A stretch of 64,000 nt of DNA from Streptomyces griseocarneus (GCA_003674045.1 PENC01000015.1:1-64000); one strand, 5' to 3'. Positions 33,411 to 42,423 are shown, numbered from the stretch's first letter. Made by a program: numbers and translations. Notes: a model not told the origin generated them from the sequence alone.

Positions 33411-34163
33411 ATGCACGAGATCTTCATCAACTACCGCACGGCCTCGGGCGGCAAGGAGACCGCCTACATATTCGATGACCTGTTGTCCCGGCGCTTCGGT
33501 GAGGACAGCATCTTCCGCGCCACCAAATCCATCGACATCGGCGCCGAGTACCACGACGTCCTGATCAACGGAGTACGGCGCAGCAGCGTGCTCCTCGCGC
33601 TCATCGGCCCCCATTGGATCGACGCCCCCGACCAGAACCGGCCGGAGCGCAGGGCATTGGCCGGCAGGACCGATTGGGTGCGCAGGGAAATCGAGGAGGC
33701 CTTCGCCTACGGAGTGCTGGTCGTCCCGGTCCTCATCGGACGGGGCATGGAACAGTTGGACGGAAGGCGGTTACCCGCCTCCCTGACCAAGCTGGCCGCC
33801 TGCCAATACGAGCGGTATTCGCAGCGCAGCGCCAAGAGCGACATCGCGAGGCTGGGCGACCGGCTCGTCAAACAGGTGCCGAGGCTGGCAGCCCTCGACA
33901 CACAGCTCCCGGCCGCCGAAGCAGGCAAGGCCCAGAACGGCACGTCCGTGCACAACAGCGGCCAGCAGGGCGGCATCGGCAACGTTCAGGGTTCCGTGGG
34001 CACCTACGTCAACGACACCCACGCTCCTTTGCACACGGGATCGGGATCCCAGTTCAACGGCACGCAGATCCACGGCGACGGCACCAACTACATCGCCGGG
34101 GACAACAGCGGCGACATCCGTCAGCAGTTCGGGCTCCGCCGGAACGAGGACGACGGGCAGTGA
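33411..34163 (+). CDS. TIR-domain protein with C-terminal His/Gly/Asn-rich docking motif
   Basis: A 250-residue protein. Residues 1-150 are a TIR domain: EIFINYRT (betaA), SVLLALIGPHWID (betaC) and DWVRREIEEAF, whose Trp89-x3-Glu93 places a Glu at the position used by NAD-cleaving bacterial and plant TIRs. After a linker, residues 178-240 become His/Gly/Asn/Gln-rich, with the motif at 197-216 (GTYV...LHTGSGSQFN) followed by HGDGTNYIAGDNSG. A related motif opens the next protein. The TIR is the likely effector, perhaps an NADase or cyclase, and the tail the likely signalling contact. The start has AAAGGAC upstream; the stop overlaps the next start as GTGA. The family match is firm; the role is inferred. 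Confidence 0.85.
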   Translation: MHEIFINYRTASGGKETAYIFDDLLSRRFGEDSIFRATKSIDIGAEYHDVLINGVRRSSVLLALIGPHWIDAPDQNRPERRALAGRTDWVRREIEEAFAYGVLVVPVLIGRGMEQLDGRRLPASLTKLAACQYERYSQRSAKSDIARLGDRLVKQVPRLAALDTQLPAAEAGKAQNGTSVHNSGQQGGIGNVQGSVGTYVNDTHAPLHTGSGSQFNGTQIHGDGTNYIAGDNSGDIRQQFGLRRNEDDGQ

Positions 34164-36118
34164 GCCATGGCTACGGCACATTCGTGGCCGATGCGCACGG
34201 AGCGGTGCACACGGGAGAGGGGACGCAATTCAACGTCTATCTCCAAGAGGCTTTCTCCCGGCTCCGCTCTCCGGGCAGGGGCTCTCGTGCCTTCGCCGAC
34301 GACGATCTGATCCGGCTGCGCCAGTGCTTCGTCGCCCCCGACCACTTCGACCAGGCCCGCGACGTACTCCGTACCCACGGCACCGTGCTGATCAGCGGCC
34401 TGCCGGGCAGCGGACGGCGGACGGCGGCCCTGATGCTGCTGCACGAGTTGTCCACGGACACGAGCCGATTCCACGAGTTGCCTGACGCCAGGGACGATGA
34501 GGATGCGAACGGCCCGGCACTGGACACAGCGTGCATCCACGACGGCGTCCGGCTCCTGCTGGATCTCTCGAACAGCGACCCGGCACAGTACGCGGCAGTA
34601 CAGACGGAGCTTTCCGGCTTCCGTGCCGCGATGAAAGGGCGCGGGGCTCTGCTGGTGATCGTGCTCCCCCGTCATCTTGCCCACCTGCAGCAGGACGGAC
34701 CGGCGCACCTCACTGTGGAGCTCGGCCGCCCCCAGGCAACCGGCCTGCTGATGCGGCATCTCCGACTCAGCGACATCCAGCCCACTTCCGAGGAACTCTC
34801 GTCACCGGGTCTGACGTCCTATCTCGCCACGGCGACCGCGGGAGAAATCGCCAGACTCGCCGATCGCATCCGCCGCGAGCGGGACCGCGACACAGCCGCC
34901 GCCGGCTTTTCTCGGTGGTGCGAAGAGGCGTTGACGGCACTCGCCGACCGCGGGCCCGAGGTGGCGGCTTTCGTCGCCTCGCTGGACCAGGGCCGCCGAC
35001 GCGCGCTGTCCCTGGCCGTCGCCATGCTCGACGCGTCCGCCCCGGACCTGGTGTTCCACGCCACATCGACACTGATGGAGATCATCGGCCAGCCGGGGGA
35101 CGGACGCCCCAGGCTCGAGCATGCCGACCTCACCGCGGAGTTCGGCTCCATCAAGGCGGAAACCGAGCCGGACGGCCGGGTCGGTTTCCGTTCCCCGGCA
35201 TACAGCTCAGCCCTCCGGGCCCATTTCTGGACCTATTTCCCCGACTTGCGCTCCCCCTTCCGCGACTGGGTGGGGCGCTGCGTCCGGGAGCTCGGGCTCG
35301 ACAGCACGAAACGCAGTGAGCTGATCTCCCGGTTCGCCGCACAGTGCCTGCGTACGGGCCGGCCGGAAGACCTCTGGTGGCTGGCCGAGCACTGGACTCG
35401 GCGTGAGTACTCGGGCCGTTTCCTGCCCGACGCCGCTCAGGCCCTGGCGGAGGGGCTGAACCATGACCGCCACGGGCGCGCCGTGCGGAAATGGATCTAC
35501 GACAAGTCGCTGGCAGCCGACCTGCCCGGAGATCTCAGGCAAGTGCTGGTCCTCGTGTGTTCCGCGACCATGGCGGAACGCCACCCGGACCAGGCCGTGG
35601 TGCGGCTGCATCACTTGGCCCGACACGAATGGCGCCTGCGGCACCGCCCCGCGTTCCCCGCTCTGCTGGAACTCGTGTGCCGGGACGGCCGACTCGTCCG
35701 ACTGCTGCTGGGCCGGCTCTTTCCGGATCTCTGGGACGCCGATGCCGCGCTCTTCTACGCCTTGGCCGCCTTCACCACTCGGACCAGGGAATCCCAGTTC
35801 GGCGCGTCCATGCGAGAACTGCTCAGCACCTGCTGGGCCGATGTGTTCCGGCACCGCCCTGTCCAGGAGTGGAGCGAGCATGTGACCCACTGGCTCGATG
35901 ACGCGCATGCCTCCGGGCCGCGCTCCGGACCACTGCTCGACATCCTGATCGACGCAGGAAGCAGGCATCCCGGCGTGTTCGGTCGATTGCACGTCATCGC
36001 TCGTGACTGGTCGCACACCACTGCGGAGGAGAGCACTCTCCGCCGGGCGGTCTTCGAAGCCCTCTCACGGCGAATGGACGAGGCACAAGGCATCAGGATC
36101 CCCCTTGTCGGCATGTGA
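34160..36118 (+). CDS. P-loop NTPase-like protein with N-terminal docking motif
   Basis: A 652-residue protein translated from GTG 34160, which overlaps the TIR stop as GTGA. Residues 6-25 (GTFV...VHTGEGTQFN) match the C-terminal motif of the TIR protein at 12 of 20 positions. A nucleotide-binding core follows: GLPGSGRRT at 80-88 is a Walker A in which Arg replaces the Lys, and RLLLDLSN at 131-138 looks like Walker B. The remainder (about 250-652) is helical and repeat-like without a recognised domain, as in STAND-type sensors. The likely role is a receptor or scaffold that recruits the TIR protein through the shared motif. A regulatory function other than immunity is possible. Confidence 0.72.
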   Translation: MSHGYGTFVADAHGAVHTGEGTQFNVYLQEAFSRLRSPGRGSRAFADDDLIRLRQCFVAPDHFDQARDVLRTHGTVLISGLPGSGRRTAALMLLHELSTDTSRFHELPDARDDEDANGPALDTACIHDGVRLLLDLSNSDPAQYAAVQTELSGFRAAMKGRGALLVIVLPRHLAHLQQDGPAHLTVELGRPQATGLLMRHLRLSDIQPTSEELSSPGLTSYLATATAGEIARLADRIRRERDRDTAAAGFSRWCEEALTALADRGPEVAAFVASLDQGRRRALSLAVAMLDASAPDLVFHATSTLMEIIGQPGDGRPRLEHADLTAEFGSIKAETEPDGRVGFRSPAYSSALRAHFWTYFPDLRSPFRDWVGRCVRELGLDSTKRSELISRFAAQCLRTGRPEDLWWLAEHWTRREYSGRFLPDAAQALAEGLNHDRHGRAVRKWIYDKSLAADLPGDLRQVLVLVCSATMAERHPDQAVVRLHHLARHEWRLRHRPAFPALLELVCRDGRLVRLLLGRLFPDLWDADAALFYALAAFTTRTRESQFGASMRELLSTCWADVFRHRPVQEWSEHVTHWLDDAHASGPRSGPLLDILIDAGSRHPGVFGRLHVIARDWSHTTAEESTLRRAVFEALSRRMDEAQGIRIPLVGM

Positions 36119-36142
36119 CACCCGAATTCAGGGAGGCCGCTG

Positions 36143-37222
36143 ATGAGCTCCGGGCACAAAACCATGACGGCATTCCTGACCGTCATCTGCGCCCTCGTCC
36201 TCGCCATCGCCGGACTGAGCCTGGGCTGGCCCCTGTGGGTGTGGCCGGTGCTCGGCGTGGTTCTCGTGACGGGCGCCTCGCTGACGGTGAAGGCCGTCAC
36301 CCGCCCCAAAGGGCCGATTCCGAGGGAACTCACCCTGGAGCCGGATGTGCCGATCCCCCACCTGGAGAGGTGGGAACGCATCGTCACCGACGTGGCCCTG
36401 CCCAGCGCCCTGGACGACTACGATTTCCTCTTCTCCGCCACGATCCGCTGGTGCCCCAGTGACGCACCGGGCAATGCGCCGTACGTCAACGCGGGCGCGC
36501 TCGCGGTCGACGCCGTCCTGGAACGGGCCCAGCAGGTCACCGCCCTGCAGCCCCCTCACCGGAGTTCGCTCGCGCAGCACCAGCTGAACGGGACTCTCGG
36601 CACGATGCTGCCCGATCCGACGGGTCGGGTGAAGGCCATGGCGGAAGGCGTCACGCTCAGGCTCACCGGCGCCGACCTGGAACGTTTGAACAAACTGTCG
36701 ACCGTCCGCAAGGACGAGGACGTCTGGGAGCACGAGCGCAACTGGGAACGGAACAAGCGCGCGTACCTCCGGAATGACGTGCTCCAGGACACAGGCAGCG
36801 CCGTGGTGTGGTGGATGGCCAAGAACGACGACCAGGTGGAACGGACCGTCGATCTGATCGGGCCGCTCGCGCAACTCGCCTCCGCGGCCAACAACAAAGA
36901 GATCCCGGAAGAATTCCGGTACCTCCTGCGGCCACCCCCCATACCCGAGGACACCGATTTCCAGGACATGGAGCCGCCGGCCGAGGACGGAGCAGCCGAC
37001 TTTCTGGAAGCGATGATGTCCTGCATGGGCATCGCCGAGGACAATCCGGAGCGTGCGCTGTTCGTCAGACGGGTCACGGACGCACTGACAGCGCCGGGGC
37101 TGACGGACGATGACGACATGGCCGCCAAAGAGGCAGAAGAGATCCGGCAGCGGTTCGACGCCCCTCCGTCCTCGCCCGAGGACGGAGGGGACCAGGAAGC
37201 CGGGGACGACCGCCTTTCGTGA
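36143..37222 (+). CDS. Membrane-anchored protein of unknown function (SPFH-like helical body)
   Basis: A 359-residue protein with two adjacent N-terminal transmembrane helices (about residues 8-25 and 29-47), so most of the chain lies on one face of the membrane. The body has an alpha+beta section (ALPSALDDYDFLFSATIRWCP) and a charged helical section (VWEHERNWERNKRAYLRNDVL), vaguely like SPFH/band-7 proteins. The last 40 residues are acidic and disordered. It follows the NTPase gene by 24 bp and ends at a strong terminator, so it is the last gene of the TIR module. It may anchor the complex at the membrane. No function is assigned. Confidence 0.7.
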   Translation: MSSGHKTMTAFLTVICALVLAIAGLSLGWPLWVWPVLGVVLVTGASLTVKAVTRPKGPIPRELTLEPDVPIPHLERWERIVTDVALPSALDDYDFLFSATIRWCPSDAPGNAPYVNAGALAVDAVLERAQQVTALQPPHRSSLAQHQLNGTLGTMLPDPTGRVKAMAEGVTLRLTGADLERLNKLSTVRKDEDVWEHERNWERNKRAYLRNDVLQDTGSAVVWWMAKNDDQVERTVDLIGPLAQLASAANNKEIPEEFRYLLRPPPIPEDTDFQDMEPPAEDGAADFLEAMMSCMGIAEDNPERALFVRRVTDALTAPGLTDDDDMAAKEAEEIRQRFDAPPSSPEDGGDQEAGDDRLS

Positions 37223-37228
37223 ACGGCA

Positions 37229-37263
37229 GAGGCCCGGGCACCCCCGAGGGGTGTCCGGGCCTC
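37229..37263. terminator. Bidirectional hairpin terminator
   Basis: A 16-bp stem with one G-U pair (37229-37244 and 37248-37263) and a 3-nt loop begins six bases after the stop of the TIR-module membrane gene. It sits between that gene and the convergent metK, so it can serve both. Confidence 0.85.
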
Positions 37264-37296
37264 GTCGCGAAAACGCTGCGAAACGCTTCCGTGGGT

Positions 37297-38505
37297 CTAC
37301 AGACCCGCGGCCTTCTTCAGCGCGTCGACGCGGTCGGTGCGCTCCCAGGTGAAGTCCGGGAGCTCGCGGCCGAAGTGGCCGTAGGCCGCGGTCTGGGCGT
37401 AGATCGGGCGGAGCAGGTCGAGGTCGCGGATGATCGCGGCCGGGCGGAGGTCGAAGACCTCGGCGATGGCGTTCTCGATCTTGTCGGTGTCGACCGTGTT
37501 GGTGCCGAAGGTCTCGACGAACAGACCCACCGGCTCCGCCTTGCCGATCGCGTAGGCCACCTGGACCTCGCAGCGCGAGGCCAGGCCCGCGGCGACGACG
37601 TTCTTGGCGACCCAGCGCATCGCGTACGCGGCGGAGCGGTCGACCTTGGACGGGTCCTTGCCGGAGAAGGCGCCGCCGCCGTGGCGGGCGTAGCCGCCGT
37701 AGGTGTCGATGATGATCTTGCGGCCGGTCAGGCCGGCGTCGCCCATCGGGCCGCCGATCTCGAAGCGGCCGGTCGGGTTCACCAGCAGGCGGTAGCCGTC
37801 GGTGTCGAGCTTGATGCCGTCCTCGACGAGCTGCTTCAGGACGTGCTCGACGACGTACTCGCGGATGTCGGGCGCGAGGAGCGAGTCCAGGTCGATGTCG
37901 GAGGCGTGCTGGGAGGAGACCACGACGGTGTCGAGGCGGACGGCCTTGTGGCCGTCGTACTCGATCGTCACCTGGGTCTTGCCGTCGGGGCGCAGGTACG
38001 GGATCGTCCCGTTCTTGCGGACCTCGGTCAGGCGGCGCGAGAGGCGGTGCGCCAGCTCGATGGGGAGCGGCATCAGGTTGGGCGTCTCATCGCAGGCGTA
38101 GCCGAACATGAGGCCCTGGTCACCGGCGCCCTGCCGGTCCAGCTCGTCCTCGTCGCCCTCGACGCGGGTCTCGTACGCGGTGTCCACGCCCTGCGCGATG
38201 TCGGCCGACTGCCCGCCGATCGACACCGACACGCCGCAGGAGGCGCCGTCGAAGCCCTTCTTGGACGAGTCGTAGCCGATCTCGAGGATCTTGTTGCGGA
38301 CGAGGCTGGCGATCGGGGCGTAGGCCTTGGTCGTCACCTCGCCGGCGACGTGCACCAGACCGGTGGTGATCAGGGTCTCGACGGCGACGCGCGAGGTGGG
38401 GTCCTCGGCGAGGAGGGCGTCGAGAATGGTGTCGCTGATCTGGTCAGCGATCTTGTCGGGGTGACCCTCGGTCACGGACTCCGAGGTGAACAGGCGGCGG
38501 GACAC
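37297..38505 (-). CDS. metK: S-adenosylmethionine synthase
   Basis: A 402-residue cytosolic enzyme making SAM from methionine and ATP. It opens [17 protein letters not shown], carries [12 protein letters not shown] (the flexible-loop signature) and [19 protein letters not shown] (P-loop and metal ligands), and has the usual length. GTG 38505 is the start, with AGGGAG about four bases upstream. The 177-bp leader up to coaBC shows no SAM-riboswitch-like fold that I can recognise. In Streptomyces, SAM level influences antibiotic production and sporulation. It follows coaBC in the same direction. Confidence 0.97.
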   Translation of the reverse strand: MSRRLFTSESVTEGHPDKIADQISDTILDALLAEDPTSRVAVETLITTGLVHVAGEVTTKAYAPIASLVRNKILEIGYDSSKKGFDGASCGVSVSIGGQSADIAQGVDTAYETRVEGDEDELDRQGAGDQGLMFGYACDETPNLMPLPIELAHRLSRRLTEVRKNGTIPYLRPDGKTQVTIEYDGHKAVRLDTVVVSSQHASDIDLDSLLAPDIREYVVEHVLKQLVEDGIKLDTDGYRLLVNPTGRFEIGGPMGDAGLTGRKIIIDTYGGYARHGGGAFSGKDPSKVDRSAAYAMRWVAKNVVAAGLASRCEVQVAYAIGKAEPVGLFVETFGTNTVDTDKIENAIAEVFDLRPAAIIRDLDLLRPIYAQTAAYGHFGRELPDFTWERTDRVDALKKAAGL

Positions 38506-38682
38506 ATCGCTCCCTGGGGTTGCAGCGGCTGCTGGCTGATCATTGACGGGACCCGGCCGAGAGCTGCGCTCGGCGCGGGAACCAGAGGTCAGTTTATCCG
38601 GCCTGCCCGGCGTTCGGACATCCTGCTGGAGATCGGAGGCCCCGAGGTCTGTGATCCATCCCTCACGGACGCCTCACGCATA

Positions 38683-39885
38683 TCAGGAGAAACGCCGCGC
38701 GACCAGGTCCCAGACGGTCTCCGCGAGGGCTTCCTTCGGCCCGAAGGGGACGGGGGTCTCGGAGCCGTCGGGAGCGAGCACCACGGCCTCGCTCGCCTCC
38801 GCGCCGAAGGTCTTCCGCTCCCCCACTTCATTGACGACCAGCAGGTCACAGCCCTTGCGGGCGAGCTTGGCGCGACCGTTGGCGAGGACGTCGTCGGTCT
38901 CGGCGGCGAAGCCCACGACGACCTGTCCGGGGCGGGGACGGTCCGCCGAGAGCTCGGCGAGCACGTCGGGGTTGCGGACCAGCTCGACGGGCGCGGGCTC
39001 CTCCCCGTCCCGCTTCTTGATTTTGCCCTCGGCGTAGCGGGCGGGCCGGAAGTCGGCGACGGCGGCGGCCATGACCACGGCGTCCGCGTCGGCCGCGGCC
39101 TTCAGCACGGCCTCCCGGAGCTGCACCGCCGTGCCGACGCGCACCACGTCCGCCCCGGCGGGGTCGGGCAGCTCGGTGTTGGCGGCGACGAGGGTGACCC
39201 TGGCCCCGCGGGCCACGGCGGTGCGGGCCAGGGCGTAGCCCTGCTTGCCGGAGGAGCGGTTGCCGAGGAAGCGGACGGGGTCCAGGGGCTCCCGGGTGCC
39301 GCCCGCGCTGATCACCACATGGCGGCCGGCGAGGTCGGCGGGGCGGGTGCCGCGGGCCAGCACCCGGCGGCAGACCTCGAAGATCTCCTCCGGGTCCGGC
39401 AGGCGACCCTTGCCCGTGTCGACGCCGGTCAGGCGGCCGACGGCGGGCTCGATGACGACCGCGCCACGGCGGCGCAGGGTGGCCACGTTCTCCTGGGTGG
39501 CCGGGTTCTCCCACATCTCGGTGTGCATGGCGGGCGCGAAGACCACCGGGCAGCGCGCGGTGAGGAGGGTGTTGGTCAGCAGGTCGTCGGCGAGACCGTG
39601 GGCGGCCTTGGCCAGCATGTCGGCGGTGGCGGGGGCCACCACGACGAGCTGGGCCTCCTGGCCGATCCGCACATGCGGCACCTCGTGGACGGACTCCCAC
39701 ACCTGGGTGCCGGCCGGGTGGCCGGAGAGCGCGGACCAGGTGGCCTCGCCGACGAAGTGCAGGGCGGCGGCCGTGGGGACGACGCGGACGTCGTGGCCCG
39801 ACTCCGTCAGGCGGCGCAGCAGCTCGCACGCCTTGTACGCGGCGATCCCGCCGCTGACCCCCAGGACGACCTTGGGCTTGTCCAT
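38683..39885 (-). CDS. coaBC: Bifunctional phosphopantothenoylcysteine decarboxylase / phosphopantothenate-cysteine ligase
   Basis: A 400-residue coenzyme A biosynthesis enzyme. The N-terminal CoaC flavoprotein half (1-185) has VSGGIAAYKACELLRRL and the substrate-clamp PAMHTEMWENP. The C-terminal CoaB half has SAGGTREPLDPVRFLGNRSSG for dinucleotide binding and KIKKRD in the dimer loop. ATG 39885 is chosen because it opens the first strand (DKPKVVLGVSGG); an upstream in-frame codon would add 17 polar residues. It lies between metK and rpoZ, the conserved actinobacterial order. It makes 4'-phosphopantetheine, the precursor of the arm that loads carrier proteins such as those of the nearby PKS. 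Confidence 0.96.
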   Translation of the reverse strand: MDKPKVVLGVSGGIAAYKACELLRRLTESGHDVRVVPTAAALHFVGEATWSALSGHPAGTQVWESVHEVPHVRIGQEAQLVVVAPATADMLAKAAHGLADDLLTNTLLTARCPVVFAPAMHTEMWENPATQENVATLRRRGAVVIEPAVGRLTGVDTGKGRLPDPEEIFEVCRRVLARGTRPADLAGRHVVISAGGTREPLDPVRFLGNRSSGKQGYALARTAVARGARVTLVAANTELPDPAGADVVRVGTAVQLREAVLKAAADADAVVMAAAVADFRPARYAEGKIKKRDGEEPAPVELVRNPDVLAELSADRPRPGQVVVGFAAETDDVLANGRAKLARKGCDLLVVNEVGERKTFGAEASEAVVLAPDGSETPVPFGPKEALAETVWDLVARRFS

Positions 39886-39965
39886 CGCTTCGCTTCTCCC
39901 CGCGCTCTCGCCCACTTCCGTGGGCCGCTTACGCACCGCCGCTTACGTACCCCATGACACACCAA

Positions 39966-39992
39966 GGGCCCGGCAGCCGTGCTGCCGGGCCC
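39966..39992 (-). terminator. Hairpin terminator after rpoZ
   Basis: A perfect 12-bp stem (39966-39977 and 39981-39992) with loop CGT lies 25 bases past the rpoZ stop, upstream of coaBC. AAGG/CCTT flanks extend the pairing. It probably ends the gmk-rpoZ transcript. Confidence 0.8.
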
Positions 39993-40017
39993 TCGGTGAC
40001 ATCTTTCGACCGCGCGA

Positions 40018-40290
40018 TTACTGGGCCGGAGCCTCGACCGCCTCGGAGGTCAGCAGACCGGCGTTGATCTCGCGGAGCGCGATGGACAGCGGCTTCTCGT
40101 GGACGTGGGTGTCCACCAGCGGGCCGACGTACTCCAGCAGACCCTCGCCGAGCTGCGAGTAGTACGCGTTGATCTGGCGCGCGCGCTTGGCGGCGTAGAT
40201 CACCAGGCTGTACTTCGAGTCGGTCGCCTCGAGCAGCTCATCAATCGGCGGGTTGATGATGCCCTCGGGCGCGGTGATGGAAGAGGACAC
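40018..40290 (-). CDS. rpoZ: DNA-directed RNA polymerase omega subunit
   Basis: A 90-residue omega subunit that helps assemble the beta' subunit into RNA polymerase; in Streptomyces it affects antibiotic production and morphological differentiation. The conserved core [20 protein letters not shown] and AKRARQIN is intact, and length is normal. GTG 40290 is the start, with AAGG about eight bases upstream; longer in-frame extensions are non-homologous. It follows gmk by 71 bp. Confidence 0.96.
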   Translation of the reverse strand: MSSSITAPEGIINPPIDELLEATDSKYSLVIYAAKRARQINAYYSQLGEGLLEYVGPLVDTHVHEKPLSIALREINAGLLTSEAVEAPAQ

Positions 40291-40361
40291 GCTCTGCCTT
40301 CCGATGGGGGTGATTGCGATCCAGTTGTCCAGGATTCCCGGAATTCTACGGAAATCCCAGC

Positions 40362-40952
40362 TCAACGCAGCAAGGCTAGCAGTTCCCGCGCGACGTCCTC
40401 GACGGAGGTGTTGACCAGCGTCGTGTCGAACTCCGACTCGGCGGCGAGCTCGACCTTGGCCGCGCCGAGCCTGCGCTCGATGACCTCGGCCGACTCGGTG
40501 CCGCGGCCGGTGAGCCGGCGGACCAGCTCCTCCCAGCTCGGCGGGGCGAGGAAGACCAGCTGTGCCTCGGGCATGCTCTCGCGGACCTGCCGGGCACCCT
40601 GGAGATCGATCTCCAGGAGCACCGGCACCCCCGCCGCCAGGTGGTCGAGGACCGCCTGACGCGGGGTGCCGTAGCGGTTGCCCGCGAATTCCGCCCACTC
40701 CAGCAGCTCACCGTTGGCGACGAGCTTGTCGAACTCCTCGTCGTCCACGAAGAAATACTGGACACCCTCCTGCTCGCCGGGGCGCGGCTTGCGGGTGGTG
40801 GCCGAGACGGAGAGCCACACCTCGGGGTGGGCCTTGCGCATATGGGCGACGACCGTGCTCTTGCCGACCCCGGAGGGGCCGGAGAGCACGGTCAGCCGCG
40901 GTTGTCTGGCCGGGGAAACGGGGGACGTCCCCCGGGAGACTGCAGTACTCAT
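40362..40952 (-). CDS. gmk: Guanylate kinase
   Basis: A 196-residue nucleotide kinase converting GMP to GDP. The P-loop [10 protein letters not shown], the GMP-binding TTRKPRPGE and YFFVDDEEF segments and the lid region RLTGRG are all seen. About 18 N-terminal residues precede the fold. ATG 40952 is the start. It lies between the integration host factor gene and rpoZ, an order kept across actinobacteria. Confidence 0.97.
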   Translation of the reverse strand: MSTAVSRGTSPVSPARQPRLTVLSGPSGVGKSTVVAHMRKAHPEVWLSVSATTRKPRPGEQEGVQYFFVDDEEFDKLVANGELLEWAEFAGNRYGTPRQAVLDHLAAGVPVLLEIDLQGARQVRESMPEAQLVFLAPPSWEELVRRLTGRGTESAEVIERRLGAAKVELAAESEFDTTLVNTSVEDVARELLALLR

Positions 40953-40990
40953 GCAGTGATTATCCCGGTTCCCGGGAGTGCCTGGGAACG

Positions 40991-41314
40991 TCAGGCGGCC
41001 TTGCCGCCGAACTCACGCTCCAGCGACGCGATCTGGTTGGAGCCGAGACCGCGCACCCGGCGGCTCTCGGAAATACCGAGCCGCTCCATGATCTGCTTGG
41101 CCCGGACCTTGCCCACACCGGGAAGGCTCTCCAGGAGAGCGCTCACCTTCATCTTGCCGATGACCTCGTTCTCCTGGCCCTGCTTGATCACATCGTGCAG
41201 CGAGGCGCCGGAGTGCTTGAGCCGATTCTTGACCTCGGCGCGCTCCCGGCGAGCCGCGGCGGCCTTTTCGAGCGCGGCTGCGCGCTGTTCAGGGGTAAGG
41301 GGCGGAAGAGCCAC
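40991..41314 (-). CDS. mihF: Actinobacterial integration host factor (sIHF/mIHF)
   Basis: A 107-residue nucleoid-associated protein unrelated to HU-type IHF. It has a long N-terminal helix ([27 protein letters not shown]) and a helix-two-turn-helix DNA-binding part ([29 protein letters not shown]). In S. coelicolor the orthologue condenses DNA and influences sporulation septation and antibiotic production. GTG 41314 is the start. Upstream lies a 245-bp spacer holding its promoter and the terminator of pyrF. Confidence 0.95.
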   Translation of the reverse strand: MALPPLTPEQRAAALEKAAAARRERAEVKNRLKHSGASLHDVIKQGQENEVIGKMKVSALLESLPGVGKVRAKQIMERLGISESRRVRGLGSNQIASLEREFGGKAA

Positions 41315-41465
41315 GCCTACGTCACCTCGGATATCGAACTGTCGGATAACGGACCGGTGTGGAACCTAGTCGGCCCACACCTGGGGAGCAACGAGCAACG
41401 CGCTTGCACGTTCGCTCTCGTCGGAGACTAGCGGCCGATCCCGCTCCAGTCAGCGAGAACAGACG

Positions 41466-41501
41466 AAAAGTCCTGGTCAGACTCGCTCGACTGGGACTTT
41501 T
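41466..41501 (-). terminator. Hairpin terminator after pyrF
   Basis: AAAAGTCC (41466-41473) pairs perfectly with GGACTTTT (41494-41501), and inner GTC/GAC bases extend the stem. On the minus strand it ends in TTTT, about 60 bases after the pyrF stop. This U-rich style is unusual among the GC-only terminators of this window. Confidence 0.7.
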
Positions 41502-41559
41502 CCGGACATACTGGCCGACAATTCTGGCCCGATCCAGTCGCAGACTGTCGGAGACGGCC

Positions 41560-42423
41560 TCAGTCGGCCGCGCTCGCGACCGCCGCGCGCACCTCCTCGG
41601 CGAACTGTTCGGCGCTCGCACGCAGCCCGGTGATGTCCGGACCGTGCCGCAGCACCCCGCGGCTGACGTTCGGGACGACGTCGCGGACGGCCGCGCCGAA
41701 GACCTTCGGCAGGTCGGCCGCGGTCGCGCCCTGGGCACCGATGCCGGGGGCGAGCAGCGGGCCGTTGATCGCGAGCTCCGCGCGGGCACCCGCGAGCGAG
41801 TCGCCGAGGGTCGCGCCGACGACCGCGCCGAAGGAGCCCATGGGGGTGGCGTCCGCGTTCTCGGCCCGCAGGTGGCCGAGCATGGTCGCGGCGACGGTCG
41901 CACCGCCCTCGCGCACCGCGTGCTGCACCTCGGCGCCCTCGGGGTTCGAGGTCAGGGCGAGGACGAAGACGCCGGTGCCGCTCTCGCGCGCCAGCTCCAG
42001 GGCCGGGCGCAGCGAGCCGTAGCCGAGGTACGGGCTGACGGTGACGGCGTCCGAGAAGAGCGGGGAGGCCGGGTCCAGGTAGGTCGCGGCGTACGCGGCC
42101 ATGGTGGAGCCGATGTCGCCGCGCTTGGCGTCCATCAGCACCAGCGCGCCGGCCTCGCGGGCCTCGGCTACGGCCCGCTCCAGGACGGCGATGCCGCGCG
42201 AGCCGAAGCGCTCGAAGAACGCGGACTGCGGCTTGAGGACGGCGACACGGTCGGCGAGGGCCTCCACGACGGTGAGCGCGAAGCGCTCCAGGCCGGCGAT
42301 GTCGTCGGTGAGGCCCCAGTCGGCGAGGAGGGCGGCGTGGGGGTCGATGCCGACGCAGAGGGGGCCGCGCTCGTCCATGGCGCGGCGGAGGCGCTGCCCG
42401 AAGGGCTGGGCGGGGGTGGTCAT
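41560..42423 (-). CDS. pyrF: Orotidine 5'-phosphate decarboxylase
   Basis: A 287-residue final enzyme of UMP synthesis, of the longer type-2 class found in actinobacteria. The catalytic Lys/Asp array sits in LVLMDAKRGDIGSTM; other signatures are LCVGIDPH at the N-terminus, VLKPQSAFFERFG and LAPGIGAQGA at the phosphate site. ATG 42423 is the start, with GGAGG about ten bases upstream. It is downstream of pyrD, separated by a copy of the intergenic hairpin repeat. Confidence 0.96.
   Translation of the reverse strand: MTTPAQPFGQRLRRAMDERGPLCVGIDPHAALLADWGLTDDIAGLERFALTVVEALADRVAVLKPQSAFFERFGSRGIAVLERAVAEAREAGALVLMDAKRGDIGSTMAAYAATYLDPASPLFSDAVTVSPYLGYGSLRPALELARESGTGVFVLALTSNPEGAEVQHAVREGGATVAATMLGHLRAENADATPMGSFGAVVGATLGDSLAGARAELAINGPLLAPGIGAQGATAADLPKVFGAAVRDVVPNVSRGVLRHGPDITGLRASAEQFAEEVRAAVASAAD

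Noticed and set aside
33411-36118. Thoeris or CBASS system
   Set aside because: There is a TIR protein but no ThsA-type NADase/SLOG partner, no cGAS/DncV-like nucleotidyltransferase, and no TM or nuclease effector responding to a cyclic nucleotide.
38506-38682. SAM riboswitch upstream of metK
   Set aside because: No recognisable SAM-I or SAM-II conserved core or terminator/antiterminator pair in the 177-bp leader.
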